This document shows, in pieces, positions 33,591 to 47,430 of a stretch of 64,000 nt of DNA. The position numbers were made by a program, and so were the translations under genes. This DNA comes from Armillaria gallica (Eukaryota; Basidiomycota; Agaricomycetes; Agaricales; Physalacriaceae), in contig JBANDB010000003.1 of assembly GCA_037576215.1 (NCBI GenBank), positions 2,046,001-2,110,000 on the forward strand, read 5' to 3'. The notes under the pieces are model-generated. The model was not told where the DNA came from. It worked only from the letters and a program-made list of their open reading frames with translations, and searched no databases. Each line of letters begins with the position of its first letter. Within the stretch, counting starts at the first letter, position 1.

Positions 33591-35597
33591 ATGTCGTCCA
33601 CCCAAATTTGCGACGATGATATTATCCCGCAGAGTCCTCCAAATGCCGACGCTAACACTTCTCGCGAGGGAGGATATGGCTGGATATGTTTACTTTGCTC
33701 GTTCATTGTGAATTTCTTAGCTCTGGGGTGAGTGCATCAAATTTACGTTCCAAGTTCGCCGCAATATCTGCTTTTTGTTAGCGTTGAAAGTACCTGGGGC
33801 GTTTATCAGGATTACTACTTCAGTACAGCCGAAGTTGGCCACGTTTCGAACTCGAATCTCGCATGGGTGGGGGCTATTCAAGCTGTCGGTGTGTCAATTT
33901 TTGGATTGTGAGTCTCACATACCCCATCCCGTTTGTGCTGGTTGCACTCACGCTATGGTACGGCTGCAGTCCGGCAGGCAAGCTCGCCGAAAGGATTGGC
34001 TATCGGATGACTGGAATCATTGGCTGTTCGTTGATGGCTATCGGTCTTCTGGGTGCCTCGTTTTCGTGAGTGCGGGAGTTCTGAAATGGCTGAATGTTGA
34101 ACGTATCATGTCAGGAGTAAGGTGTGGCACTTGTACCTCAATCAGGGTTCGTATTTGTTCCGTTCTACAGCCTATTCTTGACTGGACACCTCTGCAGGGC
34201 TCGTCTTCGCTATTGGAAGTGCCTGCGCCGTCATTCCGGCTCTTACTATACCTTCACAATGGGTAAGAATGGTTTGACCTACCTAGCTTCGGAATGACTA
34301 ACATGTCGGCCTAGTTTATCAAATACAGAGGCAAACCTCGTACCTATAACTTCGGCTACTATTACTCACACTCTTCCAATGTAGGATTTGCGACGGGAGT
34401 CGGTGTTAGTGGCTACGGTAGGCATTCCAGTCCTGGTAGCAGACCAGACTCGTGACCTAACTTACGAATGGCTTATTCAAGGGATTGGTGGACTGGTTCT
34501 CAGTCCAGTAACTCAAAAGCTCATCGACGAAGTGGGAATCCGATGGACTCTGCGCATCATGAGCTTGCTTACCTTCGTCGGTATGTTGTAGTACAACTAT
34601 GTTCTTATGGTCTTACGCCAGTGTCGTCTCCAAACAGTGGCCGGGATCGCCTTCGTCTTCATGAAAACCAGGAGCATACCGGTCATTCAGAGAAATGATC
34701 GCATTCAGATATCGCACCTTCTGAAGGACCCTGTCATATACGCCCTCTGGACATTTATGCTTCTGTCTGCCTTCGGTTATTATATCCCTACTTTTTACAC
34801 ACCAGGTTTTTCCTTTTTAACACTCCGTTGAATATTTCCGACCCTCATTGCTTTGTACAGAATACGCCAGAAACAGGCTCCAACGTACTGCGCAAGACGG
34901 TGCAACTGCTCTCGCCCTACAGGCTGGTCTCTCCGCTGTTGGTCGTGTGGTAAAGTACCTGTAACGTAGTTCAATAATGACCTTACTCATGTTCAATTGT
35001 AGCTTACCGGCTTGATGGGTGACTATGTTGGACATCTCACGGCCTTGACAATATGCCAACTTATCGCTGGAATTGCGCAAATGGCGGTGTGGCCATTTTG
35101 CACGAACTTTCCAAGTCTTATGGCGTTTTCTGCCGTGTACGGATTTTTCTCTGGCGGAATCGTTAGCTTACCTCCAGTCGGTGAGCTTGATACTATTAGA
35201 CCTGGTATCAGACAGTTCACTGATGCTTTCAATCACCAAGCCTTGGCTGAGATATACGGCACCCAGCAGCTTGCGAGTATTACCGGATTGATACTAACTG
35301 GCAATATCGTGAGCACCGTCCACTTAAATCTACTTCACTCATTCATGTCACCGGTAGCCTGGAACCATCGTGGGGCCGTCTATTGCTGGGGTGATCATCG
35401 ACTCGAATACGTCTTCTGACGGAAAAATAAACTTCTTACCTGTGCAACTATATGGTGGAAGTTGGTTCATTGGAGGGTGTTTTGCAACGCTCCTCGTCCC
35501 CCTGCTCCGTAGATTCTCCAGGAAACCCTCCGTCGGAGCTGTACGAGAAGGTGAAAGCCTGCCCGGGATCCAGGATGAGGAAGAAAAGCCTCAGTGA
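33591..35597 (+). CDS. MFS transporter, monocarboxylate (MCT/MCH) type
   Basis: About 13 exons encode a 12-TM major facilitator of the monocarboxylate porter family. Diagnostic is the first helix start, EGGYGW...FIVNFLALG(V)ESTWGVYQ.YY, as in MCT/MCH proteins. The loop 2-3 motif is AGKLAERIGYR, and the second half reads YGFFSGGIVSLPPVALAEIYGTQQLASITG and GPSIAGVIID. These proteins move monocarboxylates or related acids across the plasma membrane; the substrate here is unknown. One intron near 34330-34390 could use a GC donor (GCAAAC) or a GT donor 9 nt later, adding three residues; both keep frame. The C-tail is acidic. Possible exporter or importer for the neighbouring pathway. Confidence 0.82.
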
Positions 35598-37654
35598 TGG
35601 GAGAAGTGATAGATATTAGAATATATATTGAAAGAATCTTCGTAGTTTTGTATGAGCTCTGCAGTACATAATTTTAGTATAGAAGTGTGATGGATTGAGC
35701 CTTAAAAGTTGCTTAAAAGTGAATATCGAATATGCAATTACGGTGGGAGATACTCGGAAACGAAGTATCCTCATTTTCAGGTGGGTGTGGTCCAAATCTG
35801 TACGATTGGACTCGGACCGGGAAACCGAGTCCCACCAGTCCCACCGAAATGGGACGAGTCGTACTGGGTGCTACTCAGTGCCACTAGCGACACTTCTGCT
35901 ACTAGGGCACAAGTTCTGCCCATAGACTGCGGCCCGGTGCACCGGCATCACTTTTTCAACGCTAAGTCAGTGAGCGTCGCTGCCACGAATAAATGTGCAG
36001 GGCATATTCTTCCCCTCATATGTGTGATATTCACTGAAAGATGTTTATCTCATGATCCATCTACTATATCTCGCAAATACCGTAAATCAAGATAGTCTAG
36101 TCCATGCTCGCCTAGGTACATCCATGAAGGTTCATTTTGGGAATCTGTGGCGAATCTGGGGTGCGTCGGGAGCGGGACAAGACCACGCGAGGGCGCGATT
36201 GAAGGGTTCAGGGTTGACGTTGAGTGGCATCGTGTGATTAGTAAGTGATCAGCCAGTCGTACCGGAACCCTCGAGTCGTACTGACGAACTCAATCCTACA
36301 AGAAACTCCAATCCCACTCATACTACTTTGGTATATACTCTTTTCAGGTAGGCGTTGATTCTCCAGCCGCTAAAGCGGATTTCAGCAGGGACCCCCCTCA
36401 AACAGCGGGCCGTCGTCGTTGATCTTCCTATCTACAATTGACGTTCGCGCATAGTTATAGAAGCAATGCCACTGTGGTGAACAGCGCTTCCTTACGGCAG
36501 ATCCAGACGTCGGCTGCGCTGTGATGTGCGACACCTGAAGATGTTCAAATAAACTCGAAGTTCTCTCAAAGAACTCCAGTCTTCGAGTACGGATTACCCT
36601 GATCTCCGGAGCTCCGGGCCGACTTCACCCGAGATTCGGACCAAATGGGTTTTTCCTGCGACTCTCGGCTCACCACCGCTTACATCGAACGCGCGACGCA
36701 ACTGTAACGCAAGCAGGTACGTCTCCTCTCCTCTCAAACAGTAGTGTCATTTACCAAAAATTTTGCTTGGTTGAAATGTTGCTGCGTTTTTCGCTGGCTA
36801 GTTGAGTCGCTCGTTCCCTACTAATCGCTCCAGAACAAGCGGTAGACCTTGTCGACAGTGGACATGTCCTGCTAGCAACTTTTATATGCTGTCAGCTCTG
36901 TGCGGGCTCTACGATTTCTCATATTGCCACGTTCCTTTTACCTCACGTCCGTTCAATGGAGATTCGTTTTCCTGGACCCTTGACCAAATCTATCCGGCAG
37001 TACGACGATACTCGACAGTGTCTTTCTCTATTCTTATGGAAGACAGTGAAGGACTTAGGCCATGTTCTATCATCCCTACCCACACGCTATTAGCGTCAAG
37101 TCCTCGTACTTGTTCCCCACCGACGCGTCATCGACATCCGAATAGCGGTGAAGCCAAGACCAACCTACTTAATAGGGCAAGAAGGAGATGATGAACAGGT
37201 ACTTACGAAAGGCTTCCTTGTCTGCGTGTAATCATCATGTCCCTGTCGTGCGCCGACTCGGAGGATCAGCCTCTGTTCGTCGTAGTGTGCGACCAGCGTA
37301 TTTTATTTGTCAAGGATACAGAGGCGTAAATAATAATTCGCAGTCAGTATCTATGGCATGAGTTGACAATCAGGGACCTCGGCCTCGTGCTTCTCCGACA
37401 TCAGGCTTCGGACCTGATTCAGTTCATCTCTGATTCGAGTTGGACGATGGCAATGGTTCTATTCATTTCGAGCCCATTAACCGCGGCCGGGTGGAGCTCA
37501 TCAACAATCTTTCTCAGGAAACAACGTGATTCCGCGAGTTATCCTTGGATTGATCCATTGAGCAGATAACCGGGTGCCTCACGTCTGGACTGGCTTTAAA
37601 GTGCAAGTCGTCTGTTTTCTTCATCCGCTCATCGCCAGCAGTCACTACTCCGTC
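35598..37654. other. Intergenic, no gene recognised
   Basis: About 2 kb with no supportable gene. Phrases such as CCCACCAGTCCCACC (35840) and GAGTCGTACTG (35868, 36273) recur, pointing to decayed repeats. Frames at 36802-37191 and 37363-37569 lack domains. Part of this must be the promoter of the next transporter. Confidence 0.4.
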
Positions 37655-39621
37655 ATGGATGAAAAATACGCTCACAAAGAGGGTTCGACTGAAGACAAGC
37701 TTTCCAATGAGGACTCTCCGAGAATCCTGTCACCATTGATGGACGTGCGAAGGGTTCCATGGTGGAAACTAGATATACAGATCCTGCCCGTCGTCACGAT
37801 CATGTATCTTTTAAACTTCCTGGTAAGTCCGTCGCTACTCTTTCGCAATCACTTCTTACCGCACCTTATAGGATCGCGGAAATATTGGGAACGCTCGGGT
37901 TGCTGGACTGCAGGCGAATCTTGGAATCACAGATAGCCAGGTAGGTTGAGTCGAATCAGAATGCCCGCCGATGTATGTTTAACGCCGTGATCTTGCAGTA
38001 CAGTCTTCTCTTGACGGCAACGTTAATCCCTTATGCGTTGGTCGAGATCCCGAGCAACTTGTTCTTGACGGTAGGCATCGGTACATGGTTTATTGGAGTT
38101 TATTAAGAGTAATGCCAGCGCATCGGAGCTCATATCGTCCTCCCTGCTTTGGTCGTTATATGGGGCGCAGTCACCGCTTTCCAGGGTACTTTTTTGAAGT
38201 TTCGGCGTTTCAGGGGTTTTACATAATTCCAGGGCTGGTGACTTCTTATGGCGGTCTGGTTGCTTGTCGAGTTATTCTGGGTTGTTGCGAAGGTAATATA
38301 AACACCCATGTGTCCAGTTGAATTAGCTAAACACGCATGCATACCAGGCGGCCTGCTGCCGGGATTATCTTTATATGTTGCCTCGTTTTATCCACGGAGT
38401 AAGCTTCAGCTCAGGTACGTATCACGTACCTAGTTTGTTCCTGGCTCGCTGACATAGATCTGTACGACAGGATAGCGTTATTTTTTGCTTCGACTGCATT
38501 GGCCGGAGCTTTCTCTGGTTTGTTAGCATCAGCTATCGAGCATCTGGACGGTCATGGTGGGAGACCTGCCTGGAAATATATTTTCATCTTGGTACGTCCG
38601 TGATGCTTCTGACATATGACCCGGCTCTCGAACTGTGTACTTTCCAGGAAGGTAGTTTTACCGTCTTGTACGGACTTGTCTGCTTCGTCATTATGCCGCG
38701 TTCACTTTCAACAATTCCGCTCCTGACTCCCGAAGAGAGGTCCAACGCCGAGGCACTTCTCATTCAAGAGCATACCATGCTTGAAAAGGACGGTCATTTC
38801 AGCTGGTCTTCGACCCTCGGTGCATTATTCCAGCCTCATGTACTCTTGTATTTTGTCATGGGATTCTTTGGAGGTATGGGTGGTCCGAAATTTTGACAAG
38901 TGTACTGACAAACCGTACTTATCATAGGCCTGACTCTGACCGCTCTCGCATAGTACGTCGGCCTTTCTCCGTCATATTGCTCTTTCTCTGACGACGATAT
39001 CATAGCTTCGAACCTAGTATAGTTCAGAGCCTTGGATACACGGCTAATCGAGCACAATTAATGTCAGTCCCTCCATTCGCCGTTGCCTGGGCAGGTAAGC
39101 TTTTTCTTCGCCTACAAAACTGGCTCATCCAACAGGATCTTTCAGTGAATATCATCACAGCTTTCGTGTCGGACCGGTATAGACTGCGTGGAGTTACCGT
39201 CATATTCCATTCTCTTCTCGCTACTATCGGCTTCGCCGTTTTTCTCGGTAGTAAAAGTCACGACGTCCGATATGGCTCCCTCTTCCTGTTTGTTACAGGT
39301 GTATACTGCATTCCTCCGTCGCTTCTCGCTTGGGCGGCCAACAATTCGGCACCCCGGTTCAGGCGTGCCGCAGTGATAGCTTTCTTACTGAGTTCGACCA
39401 GTTTAGGCGGCATTTTAGCAACGTGGTTGTTCGGATCGCTATCCAAGCCCCCAAATTACAACAACGCGACTATCGTATCTATAGTGTTTTCGGCTGCTAC
39501 GATAGTAGCGGCGTTGGCGAATATCCTATGGTTAAATGCCCAGAACAAAAAGAGGAGAGGGGTGGCGAATCCTGGACCTGTCAGCGACGACAGAAGTGAC
39601 GGCTTCCTTTACAAGCTGTAG
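37655..39621 (+). CDS. MFS transporter, TNA1/allantoate (ACS) type
   Basis: Multi-exon gene for a 12-TM permease of the anion:cation symporter family (relatives of nicotinate permease Tna1 and allantoate permease Dal5). Motifs assembled across exons are YLLNFLDRGNIGNARVAGLQ.NLGITDSQYSLLLTATLIPYALVEIPSNL, then CRVILGCCEGGLLPGLSLYVASFYPRSKLQLRIALFF and IFILEGSFTVLYGL. The start ATG follows an in-frame upstream codon run and fits the usual charged N-tail. Family members take up organic anions with protons at the plasma membrane. Here it could handle aromatic acids or the final product, which is inference from position only. Every exon appears to join without a stop. Confidence 0.85.
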
Positions 39622-39772
39622 GTCGAACGGCTTAGTGATTCTAAAAATCATCCATGCCAGTTTAAACAAAATATTGTTGTATTCACGACCCGCAGATGTT
39701 TAACGAGTTTCATGTTGAATCATATGGGCGATGTATACTGTACCACATGGCACACACTTTTCCTACGTCACA

Positions 39773-41917
<2,145 letters not shown>

Positions 41918-42418
41918 GATGTGGCTTTGATACTGGATGTGCCTCCAAAATGGTGAAAGGAGCTGACTCTATATGTATAGCCCCATTCCTGCCGCTTATA
42001 GGCGCCCAGCTGGGAGAAAAAAGCGTAGGAAGCTTCGGGGCCGTCTGCTGTAAACTTTTGCTTGACTATCCTGGAGGTAATCTCACGATATGGTCGCAAA
42101 CTCAATGAAGAAATTCAAGCTCAAAGGCTGTTCGAACTGCGGTGTTTTGGATATTTGCCGGTTGACGGCCCGCTATCCACTCGGCTCCACGGCAACAGCC
42201 GAACATGCTCTCCACAGTCACTTCCTACCCCGGTTCATCAGCGCTCAGCCATCATCGGATTTTCAATATGCCGCGGAGAACGGACCCTGAAAACCGTATT
42301 CGAGCTATGATATGATGAAGTCGAAGCATCGTTACCAACCATCTTCTCGCATCTTTCAAACCCTAAGCTTCAACCGACATCGACGGTATACACTGACACT
42401 GCCTACTTCCGTTCAAGC
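41918..42418. promoter_or_regulatory. Divergent promoter, halogenase / ammonia-lyase
   Basis: 501 bp between the two start codons on opposite strands. It is the only space for both promoters, so joint control is likely. A TATATGTATAG stretch lies near 41971. No known factor site could be assigned with confidence. Confidence 0.6.
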
Positions 42419-44999
42419 ATGTCCATGTTCAGCACAGTCGACAAGGATACCGGCATAATATCCAGCTTCCTCACTTTACTGACACAAACCAAGGCGTATC
42501 GGTACGCTATCCGCAACTCTGCTTCCTGATCTCTAAAATTTGATATCGTCAACAGAAACGAAAAACCGGTTCGTATTGACGGACGATCCTTATCCATACC
42601 CGCAACGGTGGCTGTCGCGCGTTATGGAGTCAACCCTGAAGTGGACAGCTCAGCTGAGGCCAAGGAACGCGTGTATCGAAGCAGGCAAGTCCTTGACGAT
42701 GCGGTATTAGGGAAGAAGAGCATATATGGCGTATGTCCCATACCATCCACGAGCTGCTTGACCGCTGAAGATTCTTTTCAAGGTAACGACCGGCGTTGGC
42801 GGGAGCGGTAAATGTCTGTCCGAAACAATTTTTTCATAATCACACTCAATATCGATTTTTTCAGCCGACACGCGATCCGGAGATGTCCTAGCCCTTGGGG
42901 TCTCCATTTTGCAGCAAATACAATGCGGCATCTTATCTATAGATGGAGAAGGCGGTAGTCTACCCATCTCTCATAATTCCGCTGCCACACAAATGCCAGA
43001 GTCTTGGGTCAGAGGCGCCCTCATGATACGCATGAATAGCATGATTCGTGGGCACTCGGGTGTTCGTTGGGATGTCTTGGAAAAGTTTTCGCTTATGCTA
43101 AATGCGAATATACTTCCTCTGGTTCCACTCCGGGGTAGTATTTCAGCCTCTGGCGACCTCACACCGCTGTCCTACCTAGCTGGTGCTGCCGCGGGAAACC
43201 CTTACATTTGTGTGAACTACGGTCCGCCTGGGACCCGTACCATCATGACATCGAAAGATGCCCTTGCTATGGCGGGGATAGAGCCTCTCGTGTTCCAGGC
43301 TAAGGAGCCTATTTCTGTAGTCAACGGAACGTCCTTCTCTGCGGCTGTTGCTGCACTTGCCGTCTATGAAGCAGCCCACCTGTCGTTATTAGCGCTTACT
43401 TGCACTGCACTTACGGTTGAAGCCTTGCATGGGGCAAGGGGATCGTTTGCCCCATTTATTCATGCCATTGCTAGACCCCATCCAGGCCAGGTGTGATGTG
43501 TTTAATTCAATCCTACTAGCAATATTAAACCTCTCTAGGTGGAAGCGGCTCATTTCATATTGTCTCTTTTGGAAGACAGCAAATTTACGAAAAATGAGGA
43601 CTCCGAAGTCCGCTTGAATGAAGATCCTGGCATTCTCCGTCAAGATCGCTATGCAATGCGTACTTCTCCTCAATATCTGGGTCCCCAGTTGGAAGATATT
43701 TATGCCGCTGTGAAGGCTATCGATCTCGAGTGTAACGCAAGTGAGTAGAGATGTTAGTCCTCGCATATCTCATAATAGCGATACAAAGGCAGTGACAACC
43801 CTCTTATCGAGGCAGAAACACAGACCATACATCTGGGCGGAAATTTCCAGGCTATGGCAGTCACGAACGCCATGGAGAAAACTCGACTTGCTCTTGATCA
43901 CATCGGGAAACTTGCCTTCGCCCAATCCAGCGAGATCTTGAATCCGCATATCAATAAAGGCTTACCTCCATCTCTGGCCGCCACTGATCCCTCTCTCAAT
44001 TATCATGCCAAGGGGTTAGACGTCGTTATGGCGGCCTACGTGACGGAACTTGGATATCTCGCAAACCCCGCTGGAACCCATTCTCAGGCCGCGGAGATGC
44101 ATAACGAATCAGTGAAGTATGCGCATTTTTGCCTTACCTGGTTGTTTTTCAATTTCATTTTACGAATAGCTCTATGGCTTTGCTTTCTGCGCGCGCTACG
44201 GTATCCTCTCTAGAAGTTCTCGCCATGTTAATCTCTTCACACCTGTACATTCTCTGCCAAGGCAAGTTATTTGCCATAGTGATATTGCCATACTTATCAT
44301 TACCGTCAGCGCTTGACCTTCGTGCGATGCAGCACGATTTCCTCACAGGTATCAATGACGTCGTGGAATCCGGTGAGGGAATATCCCGTTCATATCCTGT
44401 CCGTTCTGATCGGCCAAAATGCAGAACTAACTAGCGCATTCAAGCTGGAAACCTCCGACATTCTGGATCTCTCATCTCTAGTCAATGGAGTCCTCAGAGA
44501 CTCTTATCATTCTACGGTCACGATGGACTTGAAAGAACAAATGCAAGCAGTCGCATCATCTTGCATTCCAGTGATCGTCAAGTTCTTTGCAACCAATCCT
44601 TCGTTGCACTACCAACCAACACTTTCTGATATTATGGCAGTCACCAATGCGTTTGCTACACGCGGTATCGACCTCATGAGTCAATTGAGAGATCAATATC
44701 TTACAGGCTTGAAGGGGCGTGCACCTGCTTCCTCATATCTTGGTCGTACTTCTCGCATCTATCAGTTTATCCGCGTGGAATTGGGAGTCCCGATGCACGG
44801 GGAGGAGAACTTAAAGCGATTTGGGAACGCGCCTTACGCAAACACCAAGACTATCGGACATCACGTCTCTGTCATCTATAAGGTAAGGACACGCTTCTGA
44901 TAAGATAAGCATCAAGTCAAATTGACTTCCATCTAGGCCGTTGTGGACGGGAAGATGCACGAAGTCATCACATCGATGATTGGAGAACGAGTCTCATGA
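42419..44999 (+). CDS. Phenylalanine/tyrosine ammonia-lyase
   Basis: Multi-exon gene for roughly 690 residues. It converts an aromatic amino acid to cinnamate or coumarate plus ammonia. The MIO cofactor triad Ala-Ser-Gly stands in [17 protein letters not shown]. Also present are [17 protein letters not shown] (tyrosine loop, across two introns), [10 protein letters not shown], and [16 protein letters not shown]. The C-terminal half is complete to GERVS and a stop. The position equivalent to the fungal selectivity pair His-Gln in LLEHQLCG reads ILQQIQCG, so substrate choice may be unusual. It is followed by the O-methyltransferase on the same strand after 360 bp, and lies head to head with the halogenase. 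A PAL copy placed in a biosynthetic cluster points to an aromatic precursor. Confidence 0.92.
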
Positions 45000-45359
45000 T
45001 ATGTACAGTCAAGACACAGTCAAATAAACGCTCAAATTGAATGATGCCTTCTTCTAACCGCCGAACTGGCTCTCAATCAACCAGCTGAGATGAATTAGAG
45101 CCAGTAGCAGATATGCTATGCCCGGTCAATCTCACGGGAGCCTCCAGTTGGTTTCAAATTTCTACCAGACATCTGCTTCTAAAGTTATGGTTCAATACCT
45201 CCATTCAACATTTTGGGACATCGGAGTGGGTACAATCATCCAAATTTACCTTCCTGTAGAAGCGAGTCAGCTGCGATAGTCATGAGCGCTTTGCGTTGAC
45301 CTATTCTTAAGCAGACATGTCACCTTGAATAAGGAACTACTCATTACAACGCCATTCCG

Positions 45360-47225
45360 ATGGACATGTCTGAACTTGACGCGCTGCAAACCAGCCTGAA
45401 TCGTGCTCTGGATGCGTTCCGAGAGGAACTGACGAGGGAAAACCTGCCACAGTTATCGACGTTCAGCATCGAGCTCCATCCATTGGATGCTCCCGACTTC
45501 CTACCCTCCCCACGCTTATATGAAGCTCGGAGACTCGCACTAGGTATGAAGTCTCGACATTGTTCCATTCGCCTTCATATGCTTATTTATAACTCATGAA
45601 GCATGCGTTGTAAGTTTTCGCAATTTCGGTCCGTACATCATCTGACGGTCTACTTAGGGTCAACTCAAAACCCTTTTGCAGCCTCCGTATGAGAAGGTAG
45701 TAGAGCAGACCCTGGCTCCTTATGACGCGGCCTGTTTGGACATAGTTCTTAGAACTGGCGTTATCGACAAGCTCTCGGAGGATGCCTACAGAACCACCGG
45801 ATTACACGTGCAACAGCTCCGTCAATTCTTGGACCTTGACCCGTTCAAGCTGACAGCAATCCTCCGGTGTCTTGCCGCGGAAGGATGGCTACACGAAATG
45901 AACGAAGGTGTATATGCCCTCAATCGCCCTGCACTAGAACTATGCCTAGGGAGAAATGGGCGAAAATGGGCACTGTATGTAATATTAGCATCTCCAGAAA
46001 CATCAATATTAACCCTCTTCCAGTACACAGGGGAAAGGGAAAATCGCAGATTCTCTACTTAGTGCTATCACCCGACCAGATTGGAAATACTCAACTTCGC
46101 CGCTGGAGACCGCCTTCCAGCTCTCCCATCATACCTCGTTTTCCCTTTTTGACTACCTCAAAGCCAACCCTGCCGAACTTCAACAATGGGCAAGCTCAGT
46201 GCGGGTTTGTACAGTTGTCCAACGTCTTGGAGCGTAGAGTTCACTCTTCCTGTCAGACTTACGGAGATGCCGCCGAATCGGCTCTGCTGGCAGATTTTCC
46301 CTGGAAAAGTCTGAATAGCCAAACCATCGTTGATTGCGGAGGAGGTCAAGGATATCTTACCATCTCTCTGGCGCGAATGTAAGCGTTGTTTCAAGCTACT
46401 TGCAACGACATTTTGTTAAACTTTTGTAGCCTCGAAAATGTCATATTTGTGATCCAAGACCTACCGGAAGTCATTCCTTTAACAGAAGCAAACGTTCGCC
46501 GGGAAAGTCCAGAGGCGGCTCAAGATGGGCGAATCGTCGTTGAAGCGCACGATTTCAGGACACCGCAAGTACAACGATCCGGAAACACGACCTATGTGTT
46601 TCGATTTGTCCTGTGAGTTTTGTACTCGCAGCCTTTCTGACACCCTTTTACATATTCGTTTAGTCATGACTGGACAGACCAAGACTGTGTATGTCTGACC
46701 CTCCTCAGCTTGTCGTTGACACAAACTAATGGCCCGGTCCACAGACTGCGATACTCAAAAACATTCCGGCGATACATGGAGCAGTAAGTGCAGTTCGGAA
46801 ATCAAGTTAAACAGTACTCAATCCTACAGGTCAAAGTCGTCATCATTGAGTATGTTGCTCAACCTTGCACCATATCCTATGTCGCACAGAATCAATACGA
46901 TGAGAGCCTCAGTGTGCTAAATGGTGCCGAGAAGTATGCAACAACTTTACCACCACCCTACGTGCCCTTGAATTTTGGTGTTTGCGCGAAGATGAACCTT
47001 GGCCTTGGGGTCCATCTCCTTGGAGTGTACAACGCCCGTGAACGTTCTTTGGTGTGTTCGAACTGATGACACGCTCTCTTCGCCTTAATGACGGTCTTCT
47101 AGCTTGAATGGGACAGTATAATTCGAAATGCGGGATTGCAGATAACTTCAGTGTACCCACTTCGAGCCAAATTATCCGTCATCGAATGTGAAGTCGTAAA
47201 CTGTAGAAAGCCTGTTATCGAGTGA
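45360..47225 (+). CDS. SAM-dependent O-methyltransferase (COMT type)
   Basis: Multi-exon gene of the caffeic-acid/flavonoid O-methyltransferase class. The N-terminal dimerisation part (LQPPYEKVVEQTLAPYDAACLD) is followed by a winged-helix region (FKLTAILRCLAAEGWLHE). SAM motif I is TIVDCGGGQGYLTISLAR, and the catalytic His is in FVLHDWTDQD. An 8-nt microexon (45602-45609) is required: joined to its neighbours it gives EARRLALACVGQLKTLLQPP, whereas without it the frame fails. The enzyme would methylate a phenolic or carboxyl oxygen. The end converges with P450-2, stops 205 bp apart. Its 3' end was copied to 56.8-57.1 kb. Confidence 0.9.
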
Positions 47226-47430
47226 CATGCTCGAGCACGGCACTAATTCCAAAGAAGCGGTCTCAAAATCGACTGAAGGCTCGGAGAACCTATTCATGGT
47301 CAATTCAGGTGTGAAATTCTCGAAGATATAGCATGGCATGGCATAGATTGAGACGCAACCTGAAATTTACGTAGAGGAATTTGTGTACACTATGTTCCGA
47401 AATACTTGGGGTATGCTCCTCTCTGAACGT

